DNA from: an uncultured Collinsella sp.
Lineage (GTDB): Bacteria; Actinomycetota; Coriobacteriia; Coriobacteriales; Coriobacteriaceae
Assembly (NCBI GenBank): GCA_902495545.1
Contig: CABUXM010000020.1
Coordinates: forward strand, 1 to 27,569
Reading direction: 5' to 3'
Length of the DNA: 27,569 nucleotides
The translations under genes were made by a program, and so were the position numbers. Positions 16,889-24,723 of this stretch are shown here, one piece after another. Below the pieces are notes generated by a model. That model ran no database searches. It saw only the letters and a list, made by a program, of their open reading frames with translations, and was not told the DNA's origin. Within the stretch, counting starts at the first letter, position 1, and every line of letters starts with the position of its first letter.

Positions 16889-17869
16889 ATGAAATTCGCA
16901 CGCGATTGTCGTTCGAGCGAATCCAACGAAGCAACCGCGCAGCTGCTGTTCGAAGCGCTGCCGTGGATTAAGAACCTGACCGGCAAGACGGTTGTTATCA
17001 AATATGGCGGAGCCGCCATGGTTGATGAGCAGCTGCGCCGCGACGTGATGAGCGACATCGTTTTGCTCAAGATCATCGGTATGCGCCCCGTCATCGTGCA
17101 CGGCGGCGGCAAGGCTATCAACGAGGCGCTGAGCCATTACGATATTCCCGTCGAGTTTAAGAACGGCCAGCGCGTGACCACGCCGGCGACTATGGATATC
17201 GTGCGCGAGGTGCTGGGCGGCAAGGTCAACCAGGAGCTGGTTGCTGCCATCAACCACCACGGCAACCTGGCCGTGGGCGTGTCGGGCAGCGATGCCGGCA
17301 CGCTCATCGCCGAGCCGCTCGACCCCGAGCTCGGTCGCGTGGGCAAAGTGACGCACGTCAACACCGACTATATCGAGCGCTTACTCGACAGCGAGTACAT
17401 CCCCGTCATCGCAACCGTCGCGGCGGGGGAGGACGGCGGTTTCTTCAACATCAACGCCGATACCGCCGCCGGTGCCGTTGCTGCGGCGCTCCACGCGCAT
17501 AAGGCGATCTTTTTGACCGATGTCGATGGCCTGTACAAGGACTTTAGCGACAAGGACTCGCTTATCTCCAACCTAACGCTCGACGAGGTTAACGAGATGC
17601 TCTACGGCGGCGAGGTCGATAAGGGCATGATTCCCAAACTGCGCGCGGCCGTCGATGCGCTTGCCGGCGGCGTATTTCGTGCTCACATCATCAACGGCAC
17701 CACGCCGCATTCGCTGCTGCTGGAGCTGCTGACCGATGCCGGCGTCGGTACCGTGATCCATTCCACCGAGACGGCTTACGAGTTCGATACGCATCCGCAT
17801 CCGCTTTCGACGTTTGCTGCGCGTCTGACCGAGAACCTCGACGAGGTCGAGAAGCTTCAGACGGTCTAG
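16889..17869 (+). CDS. argB: Acetylglutamate kinase
   Basis: ArgB phosphorylates N-acetylglutamate with ATP, the second step of the pathway. Family features are KTVVIKYGGAAM (ATP/phosphate loop), PVIVHGGGKAIN, the substrate segment VGVSGSDAGTL, INADTAAGAVAAAL and LTDVDGLYKD. The length is 326 residues, slightly long because of an extra C-terminal tail of roughly 30 residues after GVGTVIHSTE. The N-terminal helix before the kinase core resembles that of arginine-inhibited hexameric forms, so feedback inhibition is plausible but inferred. Translation starts at ATG 16889 with GAGG upstream; the gap from argJ is 81 bases. Confidence 0.96.
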   Translation: MKFARDCRSSESNEATAQLLFEALPWIKNLTGKTVVIKYGGAAMVDEQLRRDVMSDIVLLKIIGMRPVIVHGGGKAINEALSHYDIPVEFKNGQRVTTPATMDIVREVLGGKVNQELVAAINHHGNLAVGVSGSDAGTLIAEPLDPELGRVGKVTHVNTDYIERLLDSEYIPVIATVAAGEDGGFFNINADTAAGAVAAALHAHKAIFLTDVDGLYKDFSDKDSLISNLTLDEVNEMLYGGEVDKGMIPKLRAAVDALAGGVFRAHIINGTTPHSLLLELLTDAGVGTVIHSTETAYEFDTHPHPLSTFAARLTENLDEVEKLQTV

Positions 17870-17938
17870 CTGACCCGCAGCCGCCCCATTCCTGCATCCA
17901 TAGCCCCGCGCCGTCCGGCGCTCAACGAAAGGCATCCC

Positions 17939-19222
17939 ATGTCACTTGCAGCTCAGCAATCGCTTGAATCCCATTACGTTATGCATACCTTTGGCCGCTT
18001 TCCGGTCGAGTTTGTCGAGGGCCACGGCATGAAGCTCACCGGCGACGATGGCCGTGAGTACCTCGACTTTCTTGCCGGCATCGGCGTGTGCAGCCTAGGT
18101 CATGGCAACCTGGCTGTGCTCTCGGCGCTCGAGGCACAGACCAAAAAGCTCATGCATGTCTCCAATTACTTCTACATCGAGCAGCGTGGACAGGTCGCGG
18201 CGCTGCTGTCCAAGCTTGCTAACGACGACGTAGATGGTGCGCGCGTGCTTGCCGATGCCATTGCCGCCGGCGATGAGACCACGGCAGCTGCTCTTGGTGC
18301 CCCGGCTGCGGGCGAGCAGGTGTGGGAGACGTTCTTTGCCAATTCCGGCGCCGAGGCCAACGAGGGCTCGATGAAGCTCGCGCGCTTGTACGCCAAGCGT
18401 GCCGGTAACGGCGGCAACACCATCGTGTGCATGCGCGGCGGCTTCCACGGCCGTACGCTCGAGACCATTGCCGCCACCATGCAGGATTGGCTGCAGGATA
18501 GTTTCCGTCCGCTGCCGGGTGGCTTTGTGGCCTGCACGCCCAACGATGTCGATGAGCTGCGTGCGATCTTTAAGCAGCTGGGGAGCGAAATTTGTGCCGT
18601 GATGCTCGAACCGATCCAGGGTGAGAGTGGCGTGCACCCCATGACCGAGGAGTTTATGGCGGCAGCGCGCGACCTAGCACACGAAGTGGGCGCCGTGCTT
18701 ATCGCCGACGAGGTCCAGTGCGGTATCTTCCGCACGGGTAAGCCGTTTGCGTTCCAGACCTATGGCGTGGAGCCCGACATTATGAGTCTTGCCAAGGGCA
18801 TTGCCGACGGCGTGCCCATGGGTGCCGTCGTGGCAAAGAAGGAGATTGCCGACGTGTTTAAGCCGGGCGACCACGGCTCGACCTTTGGCGGTAGCTGCTT
18901 GGCCGTCGCGGCGTGTGCCGCGACGCTCTCCGCGCTTGTGCGCGGCGATTATGCCGAGCATGCTGCCAAGGTGGGTGCCTATATGGAGCAGGCGCTGGCT
19001 AAGCTTCCGCATGTGGTAGAGGTGCGTGGCCGTGGCCTGATGCTCGGCTGTGATTTGGATGATGCCGCGGGCGACGCACACGATATTGTTGCCCGCGCGC
19101 TGGCCGCCGGTGCCGTGATTAACGCTACGGGTGCTCATACGCTGCGTTTCTTGCCGCCGCTCGTCTGCGAGGAAGCCGACGTGGACAGTCTGATCGAGAT
19201 CCTGTCGGGTGTCTTGGTCTAA
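17939..19222 (+). CDS. argD: Acetylornithine aminotransferase
   Basis: ArgD is a pyridoxal-phosphate aminotransferase that converts N-acetylglutamate semialdehyde to N-acetylornithine. The PLP lysine is Lys286 in MSLAKGIADGVPMGA; other signatures are FFANSGAEANEGSMKLAR, MRGGFHGRT and LIADEVQCGIFRTG. It has 427 residues, about 25-30 more than usual. The excess lies in an Ala-rich segment before FFANSGAEANE, probably a surface loop. It is the last gene of argCJBD; a terminator follows 26 bases later. It could also serve in lysine synthesis, as some ArgD enzymes do. Confidence 0.95.
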   Translation: MSLAAQQSLESHYVMHTFGRFPVEFVEGHGMKLTGDDGREYLDFLAGIGVCSLGHGNLAVLSALEAQTKKLMHVSNYFYIEQRGQVAALLSKLANDDVDGARVLADAIAAGDETTAAALGAPAAGEQVWETFFANSGAEANEGSMKLARLYAKRAGNGGNTIVCMRGGFHGRTLETIAATMQDWLQDSFRPLPGGFVACTPNDVDELRAIFKQLGSEICAVMLEPIQGESGVHPMTEEFMAAARDLAHEVGAVLIADEVQCGIFRTGKPFAFQTYGVEPDIMSLAKGIADGVPMGAVVAKKEIADVFKPGDHGSTFGGSCLAVAACAATLSALVRGDYAEHAAKVGAYMEQALAKLPHVVEVRGRGLMLGCDLDDAAGDAHDIVARALAAGAVINATGAHTLRFLPPLVCEEADVDSLIEILSGVLV

Positions 19223-19247
19223 CGCAGCGCAATAACTCAATTTGGAC

Positions 19248-19307
19248 CGGGTTCCGGACTGCGGGCGTGCCCTATGTGGCATGATTCAGCGGTCTGGAGC
19301 CCGTTTT
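19248..19307 (+). terminator. Terminator of the arginine operon
   Basis: CGGGTTCCGGAC (19248-19259) pairs with GTCTGGAGCCCG (19292-19303) through 12 positions, two of them G-T wobbles, and TTTT follows at 19304-19307. The position shortly after argD fits an intrinsic terminator. A second small hairpin, GCCTTAG with CTAAGGC (19308-19326), follows at once. Confidence 0.65.
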
Positions 19308-19359
19308 GCCTTAGATTTGCTAAGGCAGGGAGACCCGCTGGTCAAAAAACATTAAATAT

Positions 19360-19534
19360 GAGTACTGCTACCGATTTGGTAGCAGCAATTTTGGACTAAT
19401 AAGGCCAGATGGCAAGTCGAAATGGCGATGAATGCACGATTTTGATCCAACTGTTAGTCCTTATAATGGACATATGTTGCGTAACTTAAGCAAATACTAT
19501 CTTTTTATATGTTGCAAACAAAGTAGCAGTACTC
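19360..19534. repeat. AT-rich segment with 12-bp inverted repeats
   Basis: GAGTACTGCTAC (19360-19371) and GTAGCAGTACTC (19523-19534) are perfect inverted repeats about 150 bases apart. The left arm also forms a local hairpin, CTGCTACC (19365-19372) with GGTAGCAG (19378-19385). The low GC content suggests a foreign or regulatory origin, such as a miniature mobile element. No coding region is visible inside. Confidence 0.5.
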
Positions 19535-19580
19535 ATTTTTGCCATTTTTTGGCCACGGCCTTTGTGACAGACGTGCTGGC

Positions 19581-19665
19581 GGGTTCGAATCCCATGCACC
19601 GGGCGCAAGCAAAAACGGTCCCCTTGCGAGGACCGTTTCCAATTCGGTGGTGGGCGATGAGGGAT
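19581..19665. pseudogene. tRNA 3'-end remnants with terminator (copy 1)
   Basis: On the plus strand GGGTTCGAATCCC (19581-19593) is a T-arm without the rest of a tRNA. A hairpin AAACGGTCC/GGACCGTTT (19613-19638) follows, with a T-run on the minus strand. Then comes a 26-base stretch (19640-19665) that matches the 3' end of the intact tRNA-Val at 25 positions, including the CCA. The 5' part of this second tRNA-Val is missing. Confidence 0.6.
19609..19638 (-). terminator. Terminator after the truncated tRNA-Val copy
   Basis: Read on the minus strand, AAACGGTCC and GGACCGTTT form a nine-bp stem with an eight-base loop, ending in TTTTTGC. It stands in the same relation to the truncated tRNA end as the terminator of the intact tRNA-Val does to its gene. 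Confidence 0.65.
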
Positions 19666-19766
19666 GCCCGCGTGCGGCTGGCGCCGCCCGCGCCCCGCTT
19701 CGTCGCTCCGCTCCTCGCGTGCTGCGCTGGAAAACGCTTCGCGTTTCCTCAGCTCCGCACCCTGTC

Positions 19767-19779
19767 GGGTTCGAATCCC
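19767..19779 (+). pseudogene. Second plus-strand tRNA T-arm remnant
   Basis: GGGTTCGAATCCC recurs exactly 186 bases after the first copy, again followed by a TGCAC-containing tail and then a minus-strand terminator. Neighbouring bases do not complete a five-pair T stem or acceptor stem, so it is a remnant rather than a gene. Confidence 0.5.
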
Positions 19780-19794
19780 TCTGCACTGGACCCA

Positions 19795-19824
19795 AAAACG
19801 AAAGGCCTCCATCGCTGGAGGCCT
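19795..19824 (-). terminator. Terminator of tRNA-Val
   Basis: On the minus strand AGGCCTCC (19824-19817) pairs with GGAGGCCT (19810-19803) around a six-base loop, followed by TTTCGTTTTT. It lies 10 bases past the CCA end of the tRNA. Confidence 0.8.
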
Positions 19825-19834
19825 AACAATTCAG

Positions 19835-19910
19835 TGGTGGGCGATGAGGGATTCGAACCCCCAGCCTTGTGCGTGTAAAGCACCTGCGCTAACCGTTGCG
19901 CCAATCGCCC
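19835..19910 (-). tRNA. tRNA-Val (anticodon UAC)
   Basis: The 76-base gene folds as a standard cloverleaf: acceptor GGGCGAT/ATCGCCC, D stem GCGC/GCGC, anticodon loop TTTACAC with UAC at positions 34-36, a five-base variable loop and T arm GGGGG-TTCGAAT-CCCTC. The CCA tail is encoded (19837-19835). The top pair of the anticodon stem is a G-A mismatch. Its 3' end is duplicated nearby, consistent with past integration or rearrangement at this gene. Confidence 0.93.
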
Positions 19911-19920
19911 GTGCGGAGAG

Positions 19921-19929
19921 AGTATAGCA
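19921..19929 (-). promoter_or_regulatory. tRNA-Val promoter (extended -10)
   Basis: TGCTATACT, an extended -10 box, ends 10 bases before the first tRNA base on the minus strand. No strong -35 is seen, as is common with extended -10 promoters. Confidence 0.6.
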
Positions 19930-20097
19930 AAACAATTGCCTCATTCATCTCATATCCATTAAAGGTAACTGGCGCGTGTCGGCGCGGAGCTGATTCAGTT
20001 GAGATTGCCTGAACATTCCGCCCCTCTTTACGCCCTCGGGTATACTCAAAAGCTACTGATTCGATTTGATGCCCAGCAACAGCAGAGGGGATAGTAT

Positions 20098-21978
20098 ATG
20101 TGCGGTTTTGTCGGTTTTGTCGGTGGGACGGATAACCAATCTGAGGTGCTCACCAAGATGATGGACCGCATCGTCCATCGCGGTCCCGACATGGGCGGTC
20201 AGTTTATCGACGGCCGCGTTGCCCTGGGCTTCCGCCGCCTGTCGATCCTCGACCTGACCGAGGCCGGCGCTCAACCCATGGCCAACGAGGACGGCAGCGT
20301 CGTCATTGTCTTCAACGGTGAGATCTACAACTTCCAAGAACTCCGTTCCGAGCTCGAGGCCAAGGGCTACAAGTTCCACTGCGGCGCCGACACCGAGAGC
20401 CTCCTGCACGGCTACGAGGAGTGGGGCGAGGCCGTCCTCGATCGCTTACGCGGTATGTACGCCTTCGTCATCTGGGACAAAAAGAAGAACAAGCTTTTTG
20501 GCGCCCGCGACATCTTTGGCATCAAGCCGCTTTACTACTATCCCATGGCCGATGCGGGCGACGGCGCTCCGGGCGTGCTCTTTGGTTCCGAGATCAAGAG
20601 CTTCCTGGACTACCCGCACTTCCACAAGGCGGTCAACAAAAAGGCTCTACGTCCGTACATGACGCTGCAGTATTCGGCGACTGAGGAGACCTTCTTCGAG
20701 GGTGTCTACAAGCTGCCGCCGGCGCACTACTTTACCGTCGATATCCCGACCGGCAAGATGAACATCGAGCGCTACTGGGATTGCGATTACTCTGCCGTCG
20801 AGAAGCCGTTCGAAGAGTATGTCGATGAGCTGGACGAGGTCGTGCACGAGAGCGTCGAGGCCCATCGCATCGCCGACGTCAAGGTCGCGTCGTTCCTCTC
20901 CGGTGGCGTCGACTCCAGCTACATCGCCGCTTGCCTCATGCCCGACAAGACCTTCTCGGTGGGCTTTGACTACAAGAACTTCAACGAGACCAACTACGCC
21001 AAGGAGCTTTCCGATAAGCTCGGCGTCGAAAACGTTCGCAAGATGATTACCGCCGACGAGTTCTTCGGTGCGCTCGAGGACATCCAGTATCACATGGACG
21101 AGCCGCAGTCCAACCTGTCTTCCGTGCCGCTGTGGTTCTTGGCCGAGATGGCCCGCAAGGACGTTACCGTCGTGCTTTCGGGCGAAGGCGCCGACGAACT
21201 CTTTGGCGGCTACGCCTACTACGAGGATACGGTCCCGGTGCGCAAGTACAAAAAGATGGTGCCGCTGCCCATCCGTCGCGCGCTCGGTAACCTGGCGCTG
21301 CATATGCCGTACTTCAAGGGACATAACTTCCTGGTCAAGGGTGCCGAGATCCCCGAGAAGTCGTTCCTGGGACAGGCTCTGGTATGGCCGGAGCGCGAGG
21401 TCGACGGCGTGCTCAAGCCCGAGTACAACACCGGTGACGGCGCCTTCGAGCTTGCCGCTCCCATCTACGCACGCGTGAAGGGTCAGCCCGAACTGGTCAA
21501 GAAGCAGTACCTGGACATGAACATGTGGCTCCCGGGCGACATTCTGCTCAAGGCCGACAAGATGTGCATGGCGCACTCGCTGGAGCTGCGCGTGCCCTTC
21601 CTGGACCGCAAAGTCATGGAGTTCGCCGAGCACATTCCCGACCGCTACCGCATCAACGAGAACGGCAACAAACAAGTACTCCGCCACGCTGCCAACAAGT
21701 CGCTGCCCGATGAGTGGGCCACCCGTCCCAAGGTGGGCTTCCCGGTGCCGATTGTCTACTGGCTGCGCGAGCAAAAGTGGTACGACTATGTCAAGGAGTA
21801 CTTCACCGCGCCGTGGGCAAGCGAGTTCTTCGATACCGACGAGCTCATGCACCTGCTCGATCTGCACTTTGCGGGCAAGGGCGATTTCCAGCGCAAGATC
21901 TATACGCCGCTCGTGTTCCTGGTGTGGTACAAGCGCTTCTTTATCGACGAGGACCAGCCCGCTGTTCAGGCTGCCTAG
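20098..21978 (+). CDS. asnB: Asparagine synthase (glutamine-hydrolysing)
   Basis: This 626-residue cytosolic enzyme makes asparagine from aspartate, ATP and glutamine. The start is fixed by the catalytic Cys2 in MCGFVGFVGG, which must be N-terminal after Met removal; GAGGGG lies seven bases upstream. The glutaminase domain (about 1-210) contains HRGPDMGG, FNGEIYNF and FGIKPLYY. The synthetase domain has the ATP loop SGGVDSS (268-273 and on), VLSGEGADELFGGY, and LRVPFLDRKVMEFA. A possible -10 box TATACT lies at 20041-20046. It is a single gene with its own terminator. A role in amidating another substrate cannot be excluded, but nothing nearby suggests it. Confidence 0.95.
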   Translation: MCGFVGFVGGTDNQSEVLTKMMDRIVHRGPDMGGQFIDGRVALGFRRLSILDLTEAGAQPMANEDGSVVIVFNGEIYNFQELRSELEAKGYKFHCGADTESLLHGYEEWGEAVLDRLRGMYAFVIWDKKKNKLFGARDIFGIKPLYYYPMADAGDGAPGVLFGSEIKSFLDYPHFHKAVNKKALRPYMTLQYSATEETFFEGVYKLPPAHYFTVDIPTGKMNIERYWDCDYSAVEKPFEEYVDELDEVVHESVEAHRIADVKVASFLSGGVDSSYIAACLMPDKTFSVGFDYKNFNETNYAKELSDKLGVENVRKMITADEFFGALEDIQYHMDEPQSNLSSVPLWFLAEMARKDVTVVLSGEGADELFGGYAYYEDTVPVRKYKKMVPLPIRRALGNLALHMPYFKGHNFLVKGAEIPEKSFLGQALVWPEREVDGVLKPEYNTGDGAFELAAPIYARVKGQPELVKKQYLDMNMWLPGDILLKADKMCMAHSLELRVPFLDRKVMEFAEHIPDRYRINENGNKQVLRHAANKSLPDEWATRPKVGFPVPIVYWLREQKWYDYVKEYFTAPWASEFFDTDELMHLLDLHFAGKGDFQRKIYTPLVFLVWYKRFFIDEDQPAVQAA

Positions 21979-22004
21979 CCTCGGCTTACGAACGCCTGCG
22001 CGTA

Positions 22005-22028
22005 ACGGCTCCTCCGGGAGCCGTTTTT
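22005..22028 (+). terminator. Terminator of asnB
   Basis: ACGGCTCC (22005-22012) and GGAGCCGT (22017-22024) form a perfect eight-bp stem with a four-base loop, followed by TTTTT (22024-22028). This is a textbook intrinsic terminator 26 bases after the asnB stop. Confidence 0.88.
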
Positions 22029-22090
22029 GCGTGGGTGCGTTTCAGTTACTATAAAAACCGTCCCTGCCAAATGGCTGAGAAAGGTGAAAG

Positions 22091-23653
22091 ATGCACCATT
22101 CGGATTCCGCGACCGTGACCACGGTCGATACGCTTGCCAAGCTTCTCGATGTGTGCGGCGAGCTGCGCGCATCAGAGCAGGTTGACGAGCGTGCTGTGAC
22201 CGGATGCTCGTTTGATTCGCGCGCGGTCTCGGCAGGTGACGTGTTCTTTTGCAAAGGTGCTGCCTTTAAGCCCGCGTTTTTGAGCATGGCGCTCGATGCG
22301 GGCGCCGTCGCATTTGTGTGCGAGGAGTCGCTGGTCGAGTCTCTGGAGCCGCTGGCGCAGGAGAGCGGTGCTGCGATGCTGGTCGTGGACAGCGTTCGCA
22401 CGGCCATGGCCCTGTTGCCGCCGGAGGTCTACGACCGTCCCGACCACGACGTCAAGATCGTGGGCATCACCGGCACCAAGGGAAAAACCACGGCCGCTTT
22501 TATGCTCCAGTCCATCATCAAGGCGGCGGGCGAGTCCTGCGGCATGATCGGCTCGGTGAGTACCGACGATGGTATCGAGTGCTATGAGAGCACCAATACT
22601 ACGCCCGAGGCCCCCGAGGTCTGGCGCCATATCGCCAACTGCCGCACGTCCGGTCGCCAGTCCATGGTCATGGAGGTCTCGAGCCAGGCGCTCAAGTACC
22701 AACGCGTCGAGAATCTGCCGTTTGACGTGGCGTGCTTCCTCAACATCGGCCGCGACCACATCTCGCCGATCGAACACCCCACGTTTGAGGATTATTTTGA
22801 GAGCAAACTCAGGATCTTTGACCAGGCAAAGACCGCCGTGGTGAATCTGGGCACCGAAGAGGTCGACCGTGTGCTGGAGGCAGCGTCGACGGCCGAGCGC
22901 TTGGTGACCGTTGGCGTCGAGCATCCCGAGGCAAGCCTGTGGGCGAGCGACGTACGCATGGTCGGCTTTAGCATCGAGTTCAACTTGCATGGCCTGTGTG
23001 CCGACGAGTCCGAGGCGGGGGAGAAGGTCCTGCTGGGTATCGCGGGAGACTTTAACGTGGAGAACGCGCTGGTCGCTATCGCCGCTGCGCGCGAGATCGG
23101 CATCGGTATCGATGCCATCAAGAAGGGCCTCTCCAAACTGCGTGTGCCGGGCCGTATGGAGGTCGTGGAGTCGAAGGACGGCCGCGTGATCTGCGTCGTT
23201 GACTATGCGCATAACCAGCTTTCGTTCCGTTCGCTTTTCTCGTCGGTCAAGCGCGCGTTTCCCGCTAGTCCAGTCATTGCGGTGTTTGGCGCTGCCGGCG
23301 GCAAGGCGCAGGAGCGCCGCGAGCAGCTTCCGCGCGAGGCCGCACCATATTCCGACCTGATGATCTTTGCCAACGAGGACCCGGCTCACGAGGACCCGAT
23401 GAAGGTCTGTCGCGAGCTTGCCGAACATGTTCCCGACGATACGCCGAACAAGATCATCCTCGATCGCGAAGCCGCTGTGCATGCGGCGTTCAGGGCGGCG
23501 CGCGAGGAGTACGTCAACCCCGATGCCCCCACCATTGTCTTGCTGCTGGCAAAGGGTGACGAGGAGCTCATGCACGTGGGCGACGAGTTCGTGCCCATCG
23601 AGAGCGACCTTTCGTTGGCCAATCGCCTGATCGATGTTACCCAGTTTGACTAA
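22091..23653 (+). CDS. murE: MurE-type UDP-MurNAc-tripeptide ligase, non-DAP-type signature
   Basis: MurE adds the third, diamino acid residue to UDP-MurNAc-L-Ala-D-Glu with ATP in the cytosol. The 520 residues include the substrate-binding N-domain (FDSRAVSAGDVFFCKG), ATP loop GTKGKT (128-133), STNTTPEAPEV, MEVSSQALKYQR, a conserved lysine region FEDYFESKLRIFD, and the C-domain with VDYAHNQ and VFGAAGGKAQERR. The diamino acid motif, DNPR in diaminopimelate enzymes, here reads EDPA (429-432, in ANEDPAHEDP), so the arginine that recognises diaminopimelate is missing. This points to lysine or ornithine as substrate. A preceding ribosome site is AAAGGTGA. No other mur ligase is adjacent, but murI lies two genes downstream. 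Confidence 0.88.
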   Translation: MHHSDSATVTTVDTLAKLLDVCGELRASEQVDERAVTGCSFDSRAVSAGDVFFCKGAAFKPAFLSMALDAGAVAFVCEESLVESLEPLAQESGAAMLVVDSVRTAMALLPPEVYDRPDHDVKIVGITGTKGKTTAAFMLQSIIKAAGESCGMIGSVSTDDGIECYESTNTTPEAPEVWRHIANCRTSGRQSMVMEVSSQALKYQRVENLPFDVACFLNIGRDHISPIEHPTFEDYFESKLRIFDQAKTAVVNLGTEEVDRVLEAASTAERLVTVGVEHPEASLWASDVRMVGFSIEFNLHGLCADESEAGEKVLLGIAGDFNVENALVAIAAAREIGIGIDAIKKGLSKLRVPGRMEVVESKDGRVICVVDYAHNQLSFRSLFSSVKRAFPASPVIAVFGAAGGKAQERREQLPREAAPYSDLMIFANEDPAHEDPMKVCRELAEHVPDDTPNKIILDREAAVHAAFRAAREEYVNPDAPTIVLLLAKGDEELMHVGDEFVPIESDLSLANRLIDVTQFD

Positions 23654-23662
23654 TGAACCATG

Positions 23663-23695
23663 ATGGCGGCGGCGCCCTGAGTGCGCTGTCGCCAT
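23663..23695 (+). other. Stable hairpin between murE and the HAD gene
   Basis: ATGGCGGCGGCGC (23663-23675) and GCGCTGTCGCCAT (23683-23695) pair over 13 positions, two of them G-T wobbles, with a seven-base loop. No T-run follows, so termination is doubtful; it may separate mRNA segments. Confidence 0.45.
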
Positions 23696-23760
23696 AAGCG
23701 TGTTCCCTCAATCAAAACATGCCGTCCAAGTCCAAACCCTTCTACGTAAACGGAGTAACC

Positions 23761-24672
23761 ATGTCCCACAACACCCTGCCGACCGTTGCCGAGCTTTCGG
23801 GCGAGATGCGCGAGCGCTTGGCTAAGGTCAAGTACGTCTTTACCGACCTGGATGCCACGATGCTCGCGCCCGGCTCGTGTGTGCTGCGCGACAACGACGG
23901 CAACCCCTCGACCAAACTCGTCGAGGCCGTCGTGGCGCTCGCTCGCGCTGGTATTCAGGTGGTTCCCACCTCGGGCCGCAACCGTACCATGATCCACGAG
24001 GACGCGCGCGTGCTCGGCCTCAACTCCTACATTGGTGAGATGGGCGGCCTGGTTATGTACGACCTCAAGGCCAACGATTGGGAGTATCTGACCGGCGACA
24101 TGTCTTACGACCCCGTCTGCGGCCTTACTCCGCACCAGGTGATCGAGCAGACCGGCGTGTGCGAGAAGATCCTCGCCCGCTGGCCGCACAAGATCGAGTA
24201 TCACAACGACATGTCGACCGGCTACAAGTACCGCGAGGTCACCGTCGGCATGCGCGGCGATGTGCCCGACAATGAGGTCCAGGCCATCCTGGACGAGGCC
24301 GGCTGCGGCCTGGTGTGGGCCTGTAACGGTCACCTGACGCATCTGTCCAAGCCGACGACGCTCGAGCTCGATCGCGTCGAGGATGGTCGCGCATTCAACA
24401 TCAACCCCGCGGGCCTCAACAAAGGCGTCGCCATTGCGCGCTTCTGCGAGCACCTGGGGATCGAGCGCGAGGAGACGCTCGCGCTCGGCGATTCCGAGTC
24501 CGACTTCTACATGGCCGATCACGTGGGCACGTTCTGCCTGGTCGAGAATGGCCTGACGAGCGCCGGCGCGCCCGAGTTCCTGGCTGCTTGCGAGAACGCT
24601 TTCGTTACGCGTGGCAAAATTGTCGACGGTTGGGCGGCGACGGCAGAGCTGCTGGTCGCGGCGCGTTCGTAG
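23761..24672 (+). CDS. HAD-family phosphatase (Cof-like, class IIB)
   Basis: This is a 303-residue hydrolase of the haloacid dehalogenase superfamily. Motif I is FTDLDATM with Asp29 and Asp31, motif II is VVPTSGRNRT, the motif III lysine lies in GLNKGVAIARF, and motif IV is LGDSESDFYMAD. The cap between motifs II and III is of the IIB type used by sugar- and glycerate-phosphate phosphatases. I chose the ATG at 23761 with GGAG upstream; an in-frame ATG at 23719 would add 14 residues lacking family similarity. The substrate is unknown. It lies between murE and murI in one direction. Confidence 0.85.
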   Translation: MSHNTLPTVAELSGEMRERLAKVKYVFTDLDATMLAPGSCVLRDNDGNPSTKLVEAVVALARAGIQVVPTSGRNRTMIHEDARVLGLNSYIGEMGGLVMYDLKANDWEYLTGDMSYDPVCGLTPHQVIEQTGVCEKILARWPHKIEYHNDMSTGYKYREVTVGMRGDVPDNEVQAILDEAGCGLVWACNGHLTHLSKPTTLELDRVEDGRAFNINPAGLNKGVAIARFCEHLGIEREETLALGDSESDFYMADHVGTFCLVENGLTSAGAPEFLAACENAFVTRGKIVDGWAATAELLVAARS

Positions 24673-24723
24673 CGCGCCGCCGCCGCACTTGGACATGTCT
24701 TTTCGAGAGAGACTGGTGAGGTA

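Larger units (their letters stand above)
19308..19834. other. Gene-free stretch with AT-rich repeat segment and tRNA remnants
   Basis: No protein gene is supported. About 19340-19545 is AT-rich and unlike the rest of the window; 19546-19834 is GC-rich and built from pieces of tRNA 3' ends and terminators. Frames that cross this stretch translate T-arm sequences into typical spurious peptides (GFES, RDSNP) and should not be annotated. Confidence 0.7.

Noticed and set aside
19432..19878. Plus-strand 148-codon frame
   Set aside because: It runs through tRNA remnants and ends inside tRNA-Val; the peptide GDEGFEPP is a well-known artefact of translating tRNA ends.
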